NCBI GenBank assembly: GCA_947579665.1
Contig: OX388348.1
Location: 14,756,001-14,820,000 of the forward strand
Direction of reading: 5' to 3'
DNA length: 64,000 nucleotides
Origin: Sympetrum striolatum
Lineage: Eukaryota; Arthropoda; Insecta; Odonata; Libellulidae
The notes below the pieces were generated by a model. That model ran no database searches, was not told where the DNA came from, and was given only the letters and a program-made list of their open reading frames with translations. Numbering within the stretch: position 1 is the first letter of the stretch; each line of letters starts with the position of its first letter. A program made the translations under genes and the position numbers. Shown one piece after another: positions 24,299-36,589 of this stretch.

Positions 24299-25234
24299 GT
24301 AACATTGACATTTATTCTTATTATTCGTATTTTGATTACTTTTTCAATCTTTATTGTATATTTTTAAGAATCTCTAACACCTATGATTTGCAATTTTCCT
24401 GTATATCTAAAATAAAATATTATTATTGTGTATCCACTCAGAAATCTGTAGATGGATTTCGTTATTTGGAATTTGGGGTTAAACGTAAGTGGTTCTTGAA
24501 ACCCTAGAAGGATATTCGGCGGATTGGTATCAATAATATATTAAATTAGAAAGCATACGTTTAAGTGTTCGTTAGGTAGACAAGCGAAGAATGTTTGGAG
24601 GTTTGTAGCTTACATGGAAACGTCAATCCGTATTGCAAGTCAAGTTCTCAAGTCCTCAATCTATCTCCAATAAAACGTGTTCAGAATGTCGCATTTCCAT
24701 CCTTAGCTTGATCCTTATAACCTCCTAATGAGGTTATTTTATCAATCATAACCTCCGACTACTCAAATAAAAAATATTTAAAACGAAATATCGAACTCTA
24801 CTTGGGATTGACTACATTGAGTTCTCAAGGATGGAAATACTAATGGTCTAAATACCGGGAAATTGGTATGATATATATAAATGGATACGACATATACTAT
24901 ATTTGCTTATATATGATTCATTGCCATACCTTAGTTGCCTCATAGGACTCATACGTTGAAACGGTTAAATTTGGAGATGGATCATTAAATAGTTCACTAG
25001 ATTTATTTTTAAAATAGTATTAGGTCATATTTTAACATAACTATCAAAATATATTCTGAAATAATAATTGTAAGTTAATATATTTGAGCTAAACATTAAT
25101 TTGTACTAATGAAAACTGTTATAAATAATACAGGTGAAGTTAGAACCTAACAAGCTAACTGTAAGTGGTATATATGACCATTGAAACCATCTCAATTATA
25201 AAAATTCTGACTATTAAAAACAGAATAATTTATT
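24299..25234. other. AT-rich spacer
   Basis: No gene or repeat is supported in this stretch. Confidence 0.5.
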
Positions 25235-25480
25235 TATATTATCTTTTACGCTATGAAAATATAATTTGCAGATGAAGAAATGATTGTGAGGATATGGCAA
25301 AGTTTGCTTTTATAACTCGAAATATATAATCGGTGTTTAAAGCTGTTATTTTGTAAAGTTACACATCAGAGGATGTAAAAATTTCATTTTAAAAAGTTTC
25401 AAAATACAATTTCATTTAAGCTAAGAGTTACTATATTTTAAAATTTTGATGGTTGAAATCATTAAGTTTCTCACACATAA
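25235..25480. repeat. Diverged direct duplication, copy 1
   Basis: Pairs with 26258-26525. Shared blocks in the same order and spacing are TATATTATCTTTTACGC, ATCAGAGGATGT, and TGGTTGAAATC followed by TTAA. Overall similarity is low, so this is an old duplication or two old copies of one repeat. Confidence 0.5.
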
Positions 25481-25759
25481 AACCAGACCGTTATGGCAGC
25501 ACTCTATTCAATATAACACACGCTAATGGAGCGGTCATCTACAAACAAAACATCCGAATAATTCTTTTAATAACCTTGATCGCCGAGTCAATTCAAAATA
25601 CCCAGTTCACCTTTTCAGTCTTTTACATCGGCAACCAACTGCCTGAACACAATAGCATATCCGTCTTCCACTAACCCCACCAAACCATCGCCATTTCCAT
25701 CATCATGTCAACTCATAAATAACCCCTCAAACGTCCTTATGTGAGAACCTGATGGTGAC

Positions 25760-26055
25760 AGTTATTCGACGAATAAGTTTTTCATAAAAATCTCTAAGAG
25801 AGGGAGGCGAGGTAATTTATACGCGCGGACGCAATGAATGCCCGCGATATTTCGGCGTCCTCCGAGTGTTTCCGAAAATTCTCGATCGATGTCGAGGCAA
25901 TCAAGCTCCCGAATTTTACGACATAGATCATTCCGATCGAATGAAAAGGGACGCCGAAACGAAACGCTTTCCGTTGATTGTCCGAGGAATAGGAATGGAA
26001 AGAAATTCGGCAAATATTACGCGATCAATGCCAAAGTCGGAAAACACATCTAGAG
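25760..26055. other. CpG-rich island
   Basis: This is a CpG-dense patch lying between the two diverged duplicates. It has 71- to 83-codon ORFs on both strands over the same bases, with no recognised domain. Confidence 0.3.
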
Positions 26056-26257
26056 GATGTTTTCCAAAAGAGGTTTCAAAATTATTTCGGGTGAACAAAA
26101 AACATGTTGCTATATAAAAAAGCTCTATCTGAATTGTATTTAAAAGCGTTTATTTAGTTATCCATGCGTACATTTAATCATAACTTTTGCAATTACCGCT
26201 ACTATAGAGAGAAACAGAATCAATCGAACTTATGATAATTCATAATCCGTTAATATC

Positions 26258-26525
26258 TATATTATCTTTTACGCATCCAATACCGCCGCACAGTAAAATC
26301 ATGAATGGATTAAAAGGATATGCCATTGTTTCGCTTTTGTAGCTGTGTATAAATTATCGATATTTGAAGTAATTACTCTTAGAAATACATATCAGAGGAT
26401 GTCAAAAATCATTGTGTTAAGTATCAAAAGAATATTTCGTTTTTATAATGAATTAAACGTTCATAAAATCACTAACTTGAGTTATTATTATGGAAAATTT
26501 GGTTGAAATCCTTAATTTAATCCTT
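26258..26525. repeat. Diverged direct duplication, copy 2
   Basis: Second copy of the 25235-25480 repeat, offset by about 1023 bp. The CpG-rich island between the copies appears in single copy only. Confidence 0.5.
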
Positions 26526-27185
26526 TATAAGCCTATTGGATCATTTATTTATGCCGTTTATAGTCAAAATAGAGCATGTTTTCGATGAAATCACATTAAA
26601 ACAGTGAATTGATTACAAATAAATCATTCATCAAATATTATAAATAAATTCGAAAAAAATATAAATAACTGAAATAAATAGTCAATGAGCAAGTTAAGTA
26701 AGTGATCATTGATGCAATTGCATTTAGAATTTGTAATCTTTATTGATGCTCTACTAAAATATTCTCTTAATTTGATCCCATAATGATTAGTTCAATTAAT
26801 CAAAAGATAGTACCGACTACTTTGAGAGTTTCTTTCGTAATTACATTAATTGGCATACATTTTCGAATTATTAAATTTACCTGAGTATATTCACTTATCA
26901 CCATGAATTGTTTGTGCAGGATTACAGAATTAACAATATTTTTTGTTTGTATATTAAAAATTGCATCAATAAATATCATGTAACGTTAAAAATGTACGAA
27001 ATTTATCCAAAAGTAATATATTGATATAGAATAAAAATCAATGAAAGTAAGCAAAATCAATTATACGAACGAAGGAAGGGAAACAAAAATTCCCAAAACA
27101 ATCAATGACAATAACATAAATGAATAACGAGTATGCTATCATTACCGAAATTACAAGGGCTTTTAATCTCAGTAAAGGCTCCTGT
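26526..27185. other. AT-rich spacer
   Basis: No gene or structural feature is seen. Confidence 0.5.
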
Positions 27186-27765
27186 TCATACAGAACTCAT
27201 ACACGAACAGCTGCGATATAATACGGGAATGGCGCATGCACGCCATTTACCGCTTTCCCCACGAGGCAACACTCAGAGCAAATGCGTCTTCGAATATCGT
27301 AAAAGAGTTTCCCCAAATTGCACTGTTATTCATCCACTAGCATTCCCCTCTCAATCTTAACAACCTCTTCTTTTTGAAAAAATCCCGCACGAGGGCTCGA
27401 GCTGACATTTTCGTGGATACAGCCGCTAATACTCCCAATATAGCGGCGTTTCATTCCCAATGAGTGGATAGCGCGATTCTCCCGGATCGATTTTCTATAT
27501 ACGAAATGCTGCAAACGAGGGGATAAAAAAAACGCATTCATTTCCTTGAAAGCCGTCCCGAGCGCGTTATCGAAAAGGATAGACGCGTTTCTCGGGTTAA
27601 TGCGAGAACATCAGCCTCTGTCGATAGAAAGAAGTAAATGATTGCATGGGATAGAGTCGTCGCCGGCCTTTCTTTTACTTCGATCTTCAATAATTTTCGA
27701 TGACAAGAAAAAGGAGTGATTTCCGTGGAAGACAACCGCGAGCGCAACAGGTCGCACAATCCTCA
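27186..27765. other. CpG-rich island
   Basis: This extended CpG-rich patch contains three ORFs of 71-75 codons (27133-27360 plus; 27326-27541 and 27538-27759 minus), none recognised. GC-poor sequence resumes sharply on both sides. Confidence 0.3.
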
Positions 27766-27910
27766 ACATCTAATTCTTACTAATTTCCCATACAAAGGAG
27801 TTAATCTAAAATGCCCGGAAAACCAAACACCCACATACTGACCATCATTGTGAATTTATATACCACATTCTAAGAAAGTCGGTAGGAATATATTAACTAG
27901 TCCCAAATGT

Positions 27911-27946
27911 ACAGTAAATACGTAAATACAGTAAATACGTAAATAC
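27911..27946. repeat. Short minisatellite, 17-bp unit
   Basis: The unit CAGTAAATACGTAAATA is repeated twice in tandem with a partial end, and is itself built from TAAATAC half units. Confidence 0.7.
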
Positions 27947-27959
27947 TATCAATTGTTTC

Positions 27960-28125
27960 AGGCATTACTTTGTATTAGGATTCTACAGCGCGAAGAAATG
28001 AAAAGATAAAAACTTCCTAATTCTACTATATAAATACGTAATCATATTCATGCCATAAATTGTATTAGGCTGGAGTTTAAAACGCGAGGAAATGAAAATA
28101 AAACTTTTTAATTTTACGTTTACTT
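27960..28125. repeat. Two-copy tandem repeat, about 100 bp unit
   Basis: TGTATTAGG occurs at 27971 and 28071, each followed by a GCG-AGRAAATGAAAA block and AAAACTT...TAATT.TAC. The copies are clearly diverged. Confidence 0.6.
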
Positions 28126-28166
28126 AATAAAACTTATGAGGCACTGGAAAAAGTTTTATCTCTTAC

Positions 28167-28259
28167 TAAGAACGAACAGCGTAAGGTCGTGATATTTTTA
28201 ATATTGTGGTATTGTATCTGTGTAAATTAAACGTGTTCTAGTTATGCTGTTCGTTCTTA
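28167..28259. repeat. Inverted repeat, 18-bp arms
   Basis: TAAGAACGAACAGCGTAA (28167-28184) and TTATGCTGTTCGTTCTTA (28242-28259) pair at 17 of 18 positions around a 57-nt AT-rich loop. A second inverted pair (GTGATATTT near 28190, AAATATCAC near 28268) follows each arm on its 3' side. Confidence 0.65.
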
Positions 28260-28820
28260 TCGTCATGAAATATCACCAGGTGAAGGCCGACATTATCGAT
28301 TTTATCACAATTTCTTTAAATCATATTTCAGTGAATTTCTTCCTAAAATGGATTGAATACTGTGATTTCTTTTATATATTAAATAAGTTCTATATCAGGT
28401 ATAATATCGATTAACTGAATAGTGCGTATCATAGCACAGATAAAAGTTACAAAGATAGATGTCGTATAATAAGACCGGAATACATGCTCGATGTATTTAG
28501 AGCATCTTCCTACAAACTCTTGTCGAGTTTCAAAAAAAAAGAGTGCTAAACGCTTTGCCTGGAACGAATGACGGAAATAAAACCAAAAGTCACTCATTGC
28601 TTTTCCAATCCGCCTTCAAGCTAATGAATTTACAAACAGGCAAGCTAAACTTTCATCGAATTAATGGTACATTAAACAAATTAATCAAATATTAAGTGGC
28701 TTGTTTCCTTTCGTTCTGTAATCCACCCACATCAGAATTTAATCGAACTGACTAATTTTTGACTCGACTAGCAGGGCTTTTTCTGAAGAGAGCCTTAGTA
28801 CCGAAATAAAAAAAAAATAA
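28260..28820. other. AT-rich spacer
   Basis: No gene or repeat is supported here beyond the inverted-repeat arm noted just upstream. Confidence 0.45.
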
Positions 28821-29118
28821 GTAAAACTTTTTTGAGTAGAAAACTCTAATGTGAAATTATTTGAAAAAATGTATCTTTTTTCTGGTATTCGGATGGATCT
28901 GGATTTGAAAACTAATTAAATGACCTAACCTTCTTAAGAAATATGTAAAGCTTTTATTTTTTCAGAAAATTTAATGATAGTCAAAGTATTTTAAAATTCA
29001 AGTAAAAAATTTATGTAAAACCTTTTTGAGTAGAAAACTCTAATGTGAAATTATTATAAAAAGTGTTTCTTTTTTCTGGTATGCGGATGGATCTGGATTT
29101 AAAAACTAATTAAATGAC
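28821..29118. repeat. Tandem duplication, 194-bp unit, about 1.5 copies
   Basis: GTAAAACYTTTTTGAGTAG at 28821 and 29015 starts two closely similar 104-bp stretches; the first is followed by 90 bp not repeated after the second. Copy similarity is high, so this is a more recent event than the other tandem pairs. Confidence 0.8.
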
Positions 29119-30609
29119 AAAAATTGGAATATTTTAAAAAGAAGATGAAGGGTAAAAATTTTGCAGAGGTGCAATAATAATTTTGATGCTCGATTTTGCA
29201 AATTCACTCATTATCGATCGCTTTAATATGAATACATCAACCGAGTAATCGAATAAAAACTTAATGCTTCCTCAAGATCTATTGTCAATAGTTGCACTGT
29301 ACATTCGTTCAATTCCTTGGCAACAGCTTAAACCCTTCTCTGGTTCGACAATCCCAAAGCATTCTCCCTGAAGAAGGTCCGGATGTCCAGCAAGCCACCC
29401 TGGCCATATTTTTTAGTGAACGCTATGGGTAACATCCGCATCTTGTCTCTAGGGCAGGGTTATTTATGCTCCACGTCCTGAGGCAATTCTTTCCCGACCA
29501 GCTCTTCCAGTTACTTCCGTACCCACTGTCTCTTGGTTAGGTCATGTTTTCTTTTGTTCGGATGTATCTCAAATGCTCAAAAGCTTTCCGCCTCTGGAGA
29601 GGACTCTTCGAGGCAGGTGGCAATGAATTTGGTGGAATTTAAAAATTCTACAACTGACGCTCGAATACACTTTCGTAAACATTTTGTGAGCAATTTTCCC
29701 TTCGAAGTTACCTAGAATTACCTGGCTCTCTATTCTAATGTGTTGCAGGTTTACAGAGAAGTAAAATTCGAGGAAAAATATAAATATATTTTTTACAATA
29801 CCTTTCCCAATTTACATAGACTTAAGATCTTCTAATGTTCCAGTAAAGGAAACAATGATTGGAAAAGGACAAAACAAACAGAAGAGAGATTCCAAACACA
29901 AACTTTTATCACGTCCATTGGGTGAAATAGGCTCTAGGAAGCCCTTCATATCCTTTATTACGAGTAATTTTCAAGGAGAGCCACCGATAGTGAAATTGAG
30001 GAAGTTTTTATTCCATTGAATGTACTGAATGATTTCATCACGTGCGGTGTATATACCAAAGACCTCTTCCCAACTATTCTCCGTTAGTAATGTTATTTTT
30101 ACAAGAGTCTTCGCAGCTCTCTCTGACATTTATTTTTACGTGAAATAAAACTGCGGTAACCTCCTATTTAAAGCATTATTCAGGGATATAGTCAATCAAT
30201 TTGATGAATACAAGGCAAAAAATTGATGTGGAAGAGCATGCAATGGATGTAACAGTAGCCCCACTAATAGCAAGAGTCGAATATGATTCAAGATTATCAT
30301 GAAATACTGGTTTAAATAAGGGATAATTGATGAAATTGATACGAATTATGATGTACTTATTTACGGATTTGAAGTTTATACCTTATTGAGACAACATAAA
30401 GGGGGAAAGGGAATACCAATCAATAAAGTAAACAACAAACGAAAATAAACCATCAAAACCAACAAATTAAAACCTTAAGTGGAACAAACAACAAACGCAT
30501 TCAACTAAATAGTTAAGCATCCGAGGAAGCAACGCAAAAATGAATCGCTCGGTAAATCTTTTAATCAGAACCATTTTCCTAATTCGAGAGATAATAAAAT
30601 ACGTGAAAT
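29119..30609. other. Spacer with a moderately GC-rich segment
   Basis: Most of this is AT-rich. The part at about 29330-29530 is higher in GC and looks less random, but I could not assign it. A 60-codon ORF (29533-29715) is unrecognised. Confidence 0.4.
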
Positions 30610-31065
30610 CCGCAGCCTGACCCCGTTTCCATCTCAATGAGATTCATAACGTTTCTGCCTCTGTTGTTTTTCCTACCGACCTCCTCCGAAAGGTCAACCT
30701 GCTCATCCCGAACCTACTACAGATATCATAAAGAGCAACCAGCTCATTCTAGCGTTCACCTTTGAACTTTCTGCTATTCCACTGTCTTCCAGGCAATGCC
30801 TCTGAGGCGTGGATTCTTCGACTTCTTCGGCTTCGCCGGGTCTCACACCGGATTTCTTCGCTCCGTTCAACACCGATGGCCCTTCTGACTGACTTCTAGC
30901 TCCCTCGGCCTCCGACTATACCGACTTGTGTTCACTGGTCGCACCAACTAATTCACCGCTGAATGCACGATGCGCGAGAAGACGTAAGCAAGCTCGTTAA
31001 AGCCTCCTTTTAGGAAAAGGCGTTCGAGTAATACGGGAATACGAGTCTGCACTCCAATTTGATGG
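30610..31065. other. CpG-rich island
   Basis: This is a GC- and CpG-rich patch with a C/T-rich plus strand. It contains no ORF above 60 codons, unlike the other islands, so it is clearly non-coding. No splice sites that I trust. Confidence 0.35.
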
Positions 31066-31450
31066 TTCGCTCATTTAAGCGAGAGAGAAGGACGACTTTT
31101 TCAAAACAAACTCCCTATACTTCCGATCTACACGCAATGAGACTAACAACTAAAATTGCCGATAATATTTATTTTTAGCCAGGGTTATAACCTCAATAAT
31201 ATTGTATTCAGGGATATTTCTATTTTCAGTAATACCTACTTCCAGCCACTTTCTTTAATGTAATTGCTATCTCATGCGAGTTCACAGTTTGGCCAATATT
31301 TTACTATCGTATTTCCCAGCTTGTAAGACGTAAGCACATATGAAATCGTGCTTTTTTTCGTATATTTCGGAAAAATATGCAACTGAAATATAACCCTTCG
31401 ATAGTTTTACCACTGTAAAGAAAGAAATATTGGAACATGGCTGTTAATGA

Positions 31451-31689
31451 GTTAGAGGTTTATAATTTCCAAAAGCCGTCCGTCCTATAATGGTACCAAA
31501 AGATCTTTTCAATTGCAATTTTACCGTTCTCAGGGGCATTTTACGATCCCTGAAGACGGTAGCATTGCTATTGAAAAGATCTTTGGGTACAATTATAGTG
31601 CGGTATTCAGTTTTTGCTTTATCCGACTACCGGGAAGGAAGAGGAGGAACGCCGACAAAGACGGCTTTTGGAGATTTTAAACCTCTAAC
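31451..31689. mobile_element. Foldback element: head-to-head pair of repeat unit X
   Basis: A 239-bp inverted repeat. The outer arms, 31451-31480 (GTTAGAGGTTTATAATTTCC...) and 31660-31689, match at 28 of 30 positions. The inner arms, about 31492-31526 and 31563-31597, match at about 31 of 35 positions, and CAGGG...CCCTG closes a 12-nt loop. The right arm (31549-31688) is a full copy of unit X, also present singly at 20010-20148; the left arm is an inverted copy lacking about 50 bp in the middle. It has no coding potential. It would extrude as a long hairpin as DNA or RNA. Confidence 0.7.
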
Positions 31690-31950
31690 TAATTAAGTTT
31701 TACCACTGTAACAAAAGATCGATCTTTCAACTAAGTTTTTGAGAAATGAGTTGGTTTGGCGCGATATGCGACATCATCATGGGAGGGTACAAATAAAAAA
31801 ATCAAGTACTACTGAGTTTTTTATCTAATTACCAAAATTTAACTTTAGATTGGCTATCTTAAGGACTGCATACAAAGGTGTAAAATATTGACGGAGAATA
31901 AATAAGTAATAGAGTGACCATGGTAGAAGATGGCATAGGAATATCCGACA
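31690..31950. other. AT-rich spacer
   Basis: A short AT-rich stretch between the foldback element and the LINE tail. Nothing else is seen. Confidence 0.45.
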
Positions 31951-32013
31951 GGATTAGAAATGAAAGAAATGGAATTTAATAGGAAATTAAAGGAACGTGA
32001 ACCTGCCGAAATG
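31951..32013 (+). pseudogene. Possible LINE C-terminal tail
   Basis: The plus strand reads GLEMKEMEFNRKLKEREPAE before a stop. EMKEMxxNRxxxxE is the pattern at the very end of LINE polyproteins and matches the tail at 46041-46172 (TKEMKLNRDF). It is short and lacks the upstream GRGRQR block, so it is the least secure of the LINE pieces. Confidence 0.35.
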
Positions 32014-33535
32014 TGAAACACTGATTTAACGTAAGGTGAAAGCTGATATTCAGGTTGGCCGCATAAATGATTTATTGCTTATTTGGTGGAAAAATGCATT
32101 TCATATTCAGTAAAATACAAATAAATTAAGCAATTAAGCATCGTAACTATTAAAAATATTTCTTGCATTTTAAGGTGAAAAAAATAATAAAAGTACAATC
32201 TCAGAATCGCAACTCTTGGTGGAAGGATCCACTAAGATAAACGAGAAAATTGAACTTTGAAAAGGTCAAAGTTTATTGACCCTGACACACGTCTTTCACT
32301 TAGGTATTATTTTATATGATCTATGGACGAGTGATTTAGAAGTCTTTTACTGGATATTTTATGATCCATCACTTGCCGTGAGTTCGCTACTATTTCCGTA
32401 TTTCCTTATTGTATCGTTACTATGTGTGAATATCAAGGAAAAGGGAGCTCCTGGAATATGCGTGATAAACAATTCCTGCTATTTCTCATAACTACATTGG
32501 AAACAAAATAGGACATCAAGACTTGAAATTATGTATTTTAAAGAGCCGATGTATCTGCAGAAATACTAGACAAAGTTAAGTTCTCGCACCAGAACTTTTG
32601 ACCAGAAACGTACGGAAATAGGCCATCGAAGAAAACGCAAAAATCTCTTAATAGAAGTTAAGATTCAGGTCAGAAAGACATACTATCAGCCATTGCGATA
32701 AAGTGCCTTGAATTTCTCAGAGTTTGCAAACACCAGAGGTTAGGTAAACCCAAAACACTTTATTAGATTAATGGAATACTATTGTTTTTTAATTATAAAA
32801 TATTAATTTAGACCAGTGATATTTTATTATTGATGTATCTCCATATTACATGGGTATAAAACTTTATTAAAAAATTCCACAAAGTTCTTTGCGAAAATAT
32901 TATTTCCTTACAAGGAAAAAAGTTTCCAGGGAATTTTAAATTAAATTTTACCAAACAATTGTTATTCCTCGATGGATGCATTTTTACTGGATAAAGATAT
33001 ATTTCGCTAGGTTTTAGGAAAGATTGTTATACACGATGGAAATGAATATAAGGTTAATATTTTTGGTGCACTTTGTAATTTTCTACCATGTAAACAACTG
33101 TATGAGATGAAAATGTCAAATCTCCTGCAAAGAAATGTAGGTGAAGTAATGTAATTTAAATTACGAAATGTGTTTTACGCTATGATAAAACTTTCAATTC
33201 ATAACTTTATATTTAGTGACAGTTAAAAATAGGTGTCCAAAATATTGAAAATCTCATAAAATGTTAACTAAAAATATATTTCAATGTTTAATAATGGGAA
33301 TAAGTATAAATATATCTAAAAAGACAAATAAATTCCAAAGAAATTTTTTCCTCTTGGAAACAAATTCAAATCCGAAAGGGTTAAGTCTTCAAAAGGCCAC
33401 TCAATCCGATTTTTTCTACAATTGCCCACCCACATTATTTCCCGCCCTGAATTCTTAGAAACATCACGAATTAATTTTGTCCAGTTGACAGCATAAGCAG
33501 AGTTAATTTCTTATGAAAATCCTTTTCACAGAGGC
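32014..33535. other. AT-rich spacer
   Basis: No gene is seen. The 71-codon ORF at 32276-32491 is hydrophobic and unrecognised. Confidence 0.5.
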
Positions 33536-33890
33536 CGTAGGACTACCTTTCAAACTGCAACTCGTGCGGAAGCCTTTTGCGTGGCATATGGGACAATCAA
33601 AGCGCTTAAACATTCGTCGATCGATAGAGAAAAAATATGTTTAAGGAATCGACGTAAGTAGGGCTGTAGGGGTGACGGAAGCGTGGAAGTCACAGGCTGC
33701 TGTGGTGCTAGGGTTTCCATAAGAATTTTGAGTGGCTTGCGTGAAACAAAAGGATTTCCATTCTCTAGAAACGGCTGTAAATGGATTCACGCGGAATTAT
33801 TTATTTTTATCGCGAGCGTGAAGAAGGAAAAGGTCGATGCGGTCGCTCGTTGACGCATATGCCGGTAATGGCGTACGCATGCCTTTATAT
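33536..33890. other. Moderately GC-rich patch
   Basis: GC content is higher than in the flanks, with CpGs. Overlapping plus-strand ORFs of 62-64 codons (33781-34025) are in two frames and unrecognised. Confidence 0.3.
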
Positions 33891-34462
33891 CCCTTTTGGA
33901 TTTACCTTAAATGCACCTATTTTGCAGAATATTCTTTTGATATCTGGAGATTCTTTAACATCGGTACATCACTGAATATATTCACCCATATTACAAATGA
34001 AAATAATAAATATAATCTACAATAAATGATAAATATTGGACGTGGTACCCTAGAAACACCGAGATTTTTGGCTTCAATTCACCAGATTTTAATTTGTGTT
34101 AGTTGACTTAAATGGATTAATTTAAGTGTTTTAATGAGAGCCAAATTCGCTAAAAAGACAAATATTTTATATATTATCAATATATATATTTCTTATAAAA
34201 ATATTATTCTACAGCGAAAGCGCTCAATTTTGGTGATAAATATTATTTCCAAATCGCAATAAAACGATATTTCATTTCGTTTCTACCCTAGCTTCATTCT
34301 TGGGATGTATGAATGCTACAACTATGTCTCAATCATACGTTTTTGAAAGCCTTGGAGAAGTTTTAAACCACTAATTACTTATCACTAAAATATTATCTTT
34401 AATTTGACTTATCGTCGTATCATCATATATTATCGTTTACTTTCAACAAGAAATATTTAAAG
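33891..34462. other. AT-rich spacer
   Basis: Very AT-rich, with TATA runs at about 34170-34200. No gene is seen. Confidence 0.5.
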
Positions 34463-34557
34463 GGATCATATCAAATAAAAGATACAAATCCCACAAAAAA
34501 AGTTAGTGGAACGTTTGCAGTTTTTGTGAAATACGCATCTTTTATTTAATATGATCC
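34463..34557. mobile_element. Hairpin MITE-like palindrome
   Basis: GGATCATATCAAATAAAAGA (from 34463) pairs with the sequence ending in TATGATCC (34557). The 37-bp arms match at about 31 positions and the inner part also folds weakly. The size and near-perfect palindromy fit a snapback MITE. No target-site duplication is obvious and I cannot assign a family. Confidence 0.5.
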
Positions 34558-36589
34558 TGAATACGGAGTTCGACCAATTTAAGGTTTTTCCACAGAATAG
34601 TTAAAGGAGTTGTTGATTATTTACCCACATCAATCTCTGAATCTATAAGCCTACAATCATACCTAAATATTTTAGAAATAAATGTGCTAGTTTAAAGAAG
34701 AATGTTAGTAAATGCATTTGTTTAGCTTGAATATGACGTGAGAACATAGCAGACGATTAATAAATAGGAAATTTTTTTTTCTCTTTTTGAGAATGTAGTC
34801 ACGTCTAATTGCAAAAAGTATAACACACATCTGCTAAAAAATAAACTCATTCCACAGAGGAAACAGAATAACTGTTTACATCATCCATCAGATACTTGAA
34901 CTTTGTGTTGGAAAAATTGGTGCAGAAAACAGTAAAAGCATCAGTAGAGGAATGCATCACGTGCTACACTTTTTATAGGAGCCTTAACGCGTGCACTAAA
35001 AACGTGGCTGCATTCCGAAAATTTCAACATCCATACCATTCCGATCCATTTTATTTCTGTAAAGCGATCCGTGACGAATCGTTCATGGAAACGTGCGATT
35101 CCTAGAAACTCGATCCATTTTCCATTTCGTCCAATATTTTCGGAAACGACCGTCAATTACCGAAAACATTTTTAATCAGATTAAACGTCATAATCAGCCC
35201 TTTTTGAAGTGGATCTCGATTTCAAATTTCACCCATGGTTGAGTTTTGAAAATTTGCCCGCCGAACTTTTTCGACACTTGTAGTTTCCATAGAAATGATT
35301 TCATGAATCGTCTCAATCAACAGAATATATTCCAGTTTATTCTTTCAGGGGAAAGCTGCTGATGCGGCTAATTAAAACGGTGCCAAATTTGCGAGATCCG
35401 TAGCGAAAATAATAAAGTGAATCGAGTTACGATGTTTTATCGAAATTTAAATATAACTGAATTCCGAGTTACATGTAGCGGCGTAATTAAATACTGAGTA
35501 GAAAATGATCGGGCTAGTATTTAAATTTCGATGTTGTACATCATATTGATAACTAGCGTATCTTTGCTTCTGAAAGTCATTTTTAAGTTTCGAAATATAG
35601 TACGAAAAACTAATCAAGGTTATTCATAACACACTAAACACAATACTGTTTTGAATAGATGAAAGAACGCAACTGGCACGATTTTGGAATTTAATGATAT
35701 AAACTATTATTAGACACAACTATAAACTCATAAAATATGATAAAATATTTTCTCATTCTCCCATATTTTCTGTTCAAAACTAAACATTCCATTTCTACTT
35801 TCTGGATGGACGCAATGATTTCAATTTAGTGATTCAATTTAAATTTTGGTTAACATACAATTGTTATTTTCTTCAATATAACTTGAAATATTGTATGCAA
35901 ATTATATCGTAAAACTTTCCATCCAATTAGTCACAATGGACCATGTCAGGCGTACTTTTGAATGTATGTAGACTACTAATATGTTGCAGCAATTGGTGGT
36001 TTTCCTTGTTTGAGTTTATATATTTATTCGACAACATAAAAATGTAATTTTTGATGATTTTTGAGCTCAGACATACATTAACTTTTATTTTAATTTGACA
36101 TAGAGCATATTAATATGCATTATTCTGCCCAAAAATTAATAATTATATGTATATTTATTCTTATTTATTTAACTATTAGTATACTCTTACGATTCTATCT
36201 AAAAGAAATCAAGGAAATACAAAATTAGGAAGTGCTAAGTTAGGAAATACAAAAATAATTGTCTTACAATAATTCAAATATTTATGTACAAGAAGGCAAT
36301 GTTATGATATACTACGTAAAGTTCTTCTGATTGTCTACAGACGAAAAATGCATAGGTATGCAAGAAGTATCTAAATTTCTCTCCTTCGATTTATAAATAA
36401 CAAAAAAAATTCCAGCAAATCTTTCATGTTTCTCGACAAAACGTTTCTCACACCCGAAGCACTAATTAAAAAGTTGTCCGTACTTTCCATAGAATCTCTT
36501 CAATGTCCATGTATCGCGAGATATCTTCCGTTTGAATTTCCTCCAGACGGAAATATTAAAACCCACACCAATCAGACAGCTTTGATGAC
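34558..36589. other. Mostly AT-rich spacer
   Basis: A mildly GC-rich segment at about 34970-35440 carries unrecognised ORFs on both strands (34896-35105 plus, 34941-35156 minus). The remainder is AT-rich with nothing recognised. Confidence 0.45.

Noticed and set aside
29331..29540. Minus-strand translation that looks protein-like (MRMLPIAFTKKYGQGG and LEELVGKELPQD)
   Set aside because: It has three stops in about 70 codons, as expected for random sequence of this composition, and I could not tie it to any family.
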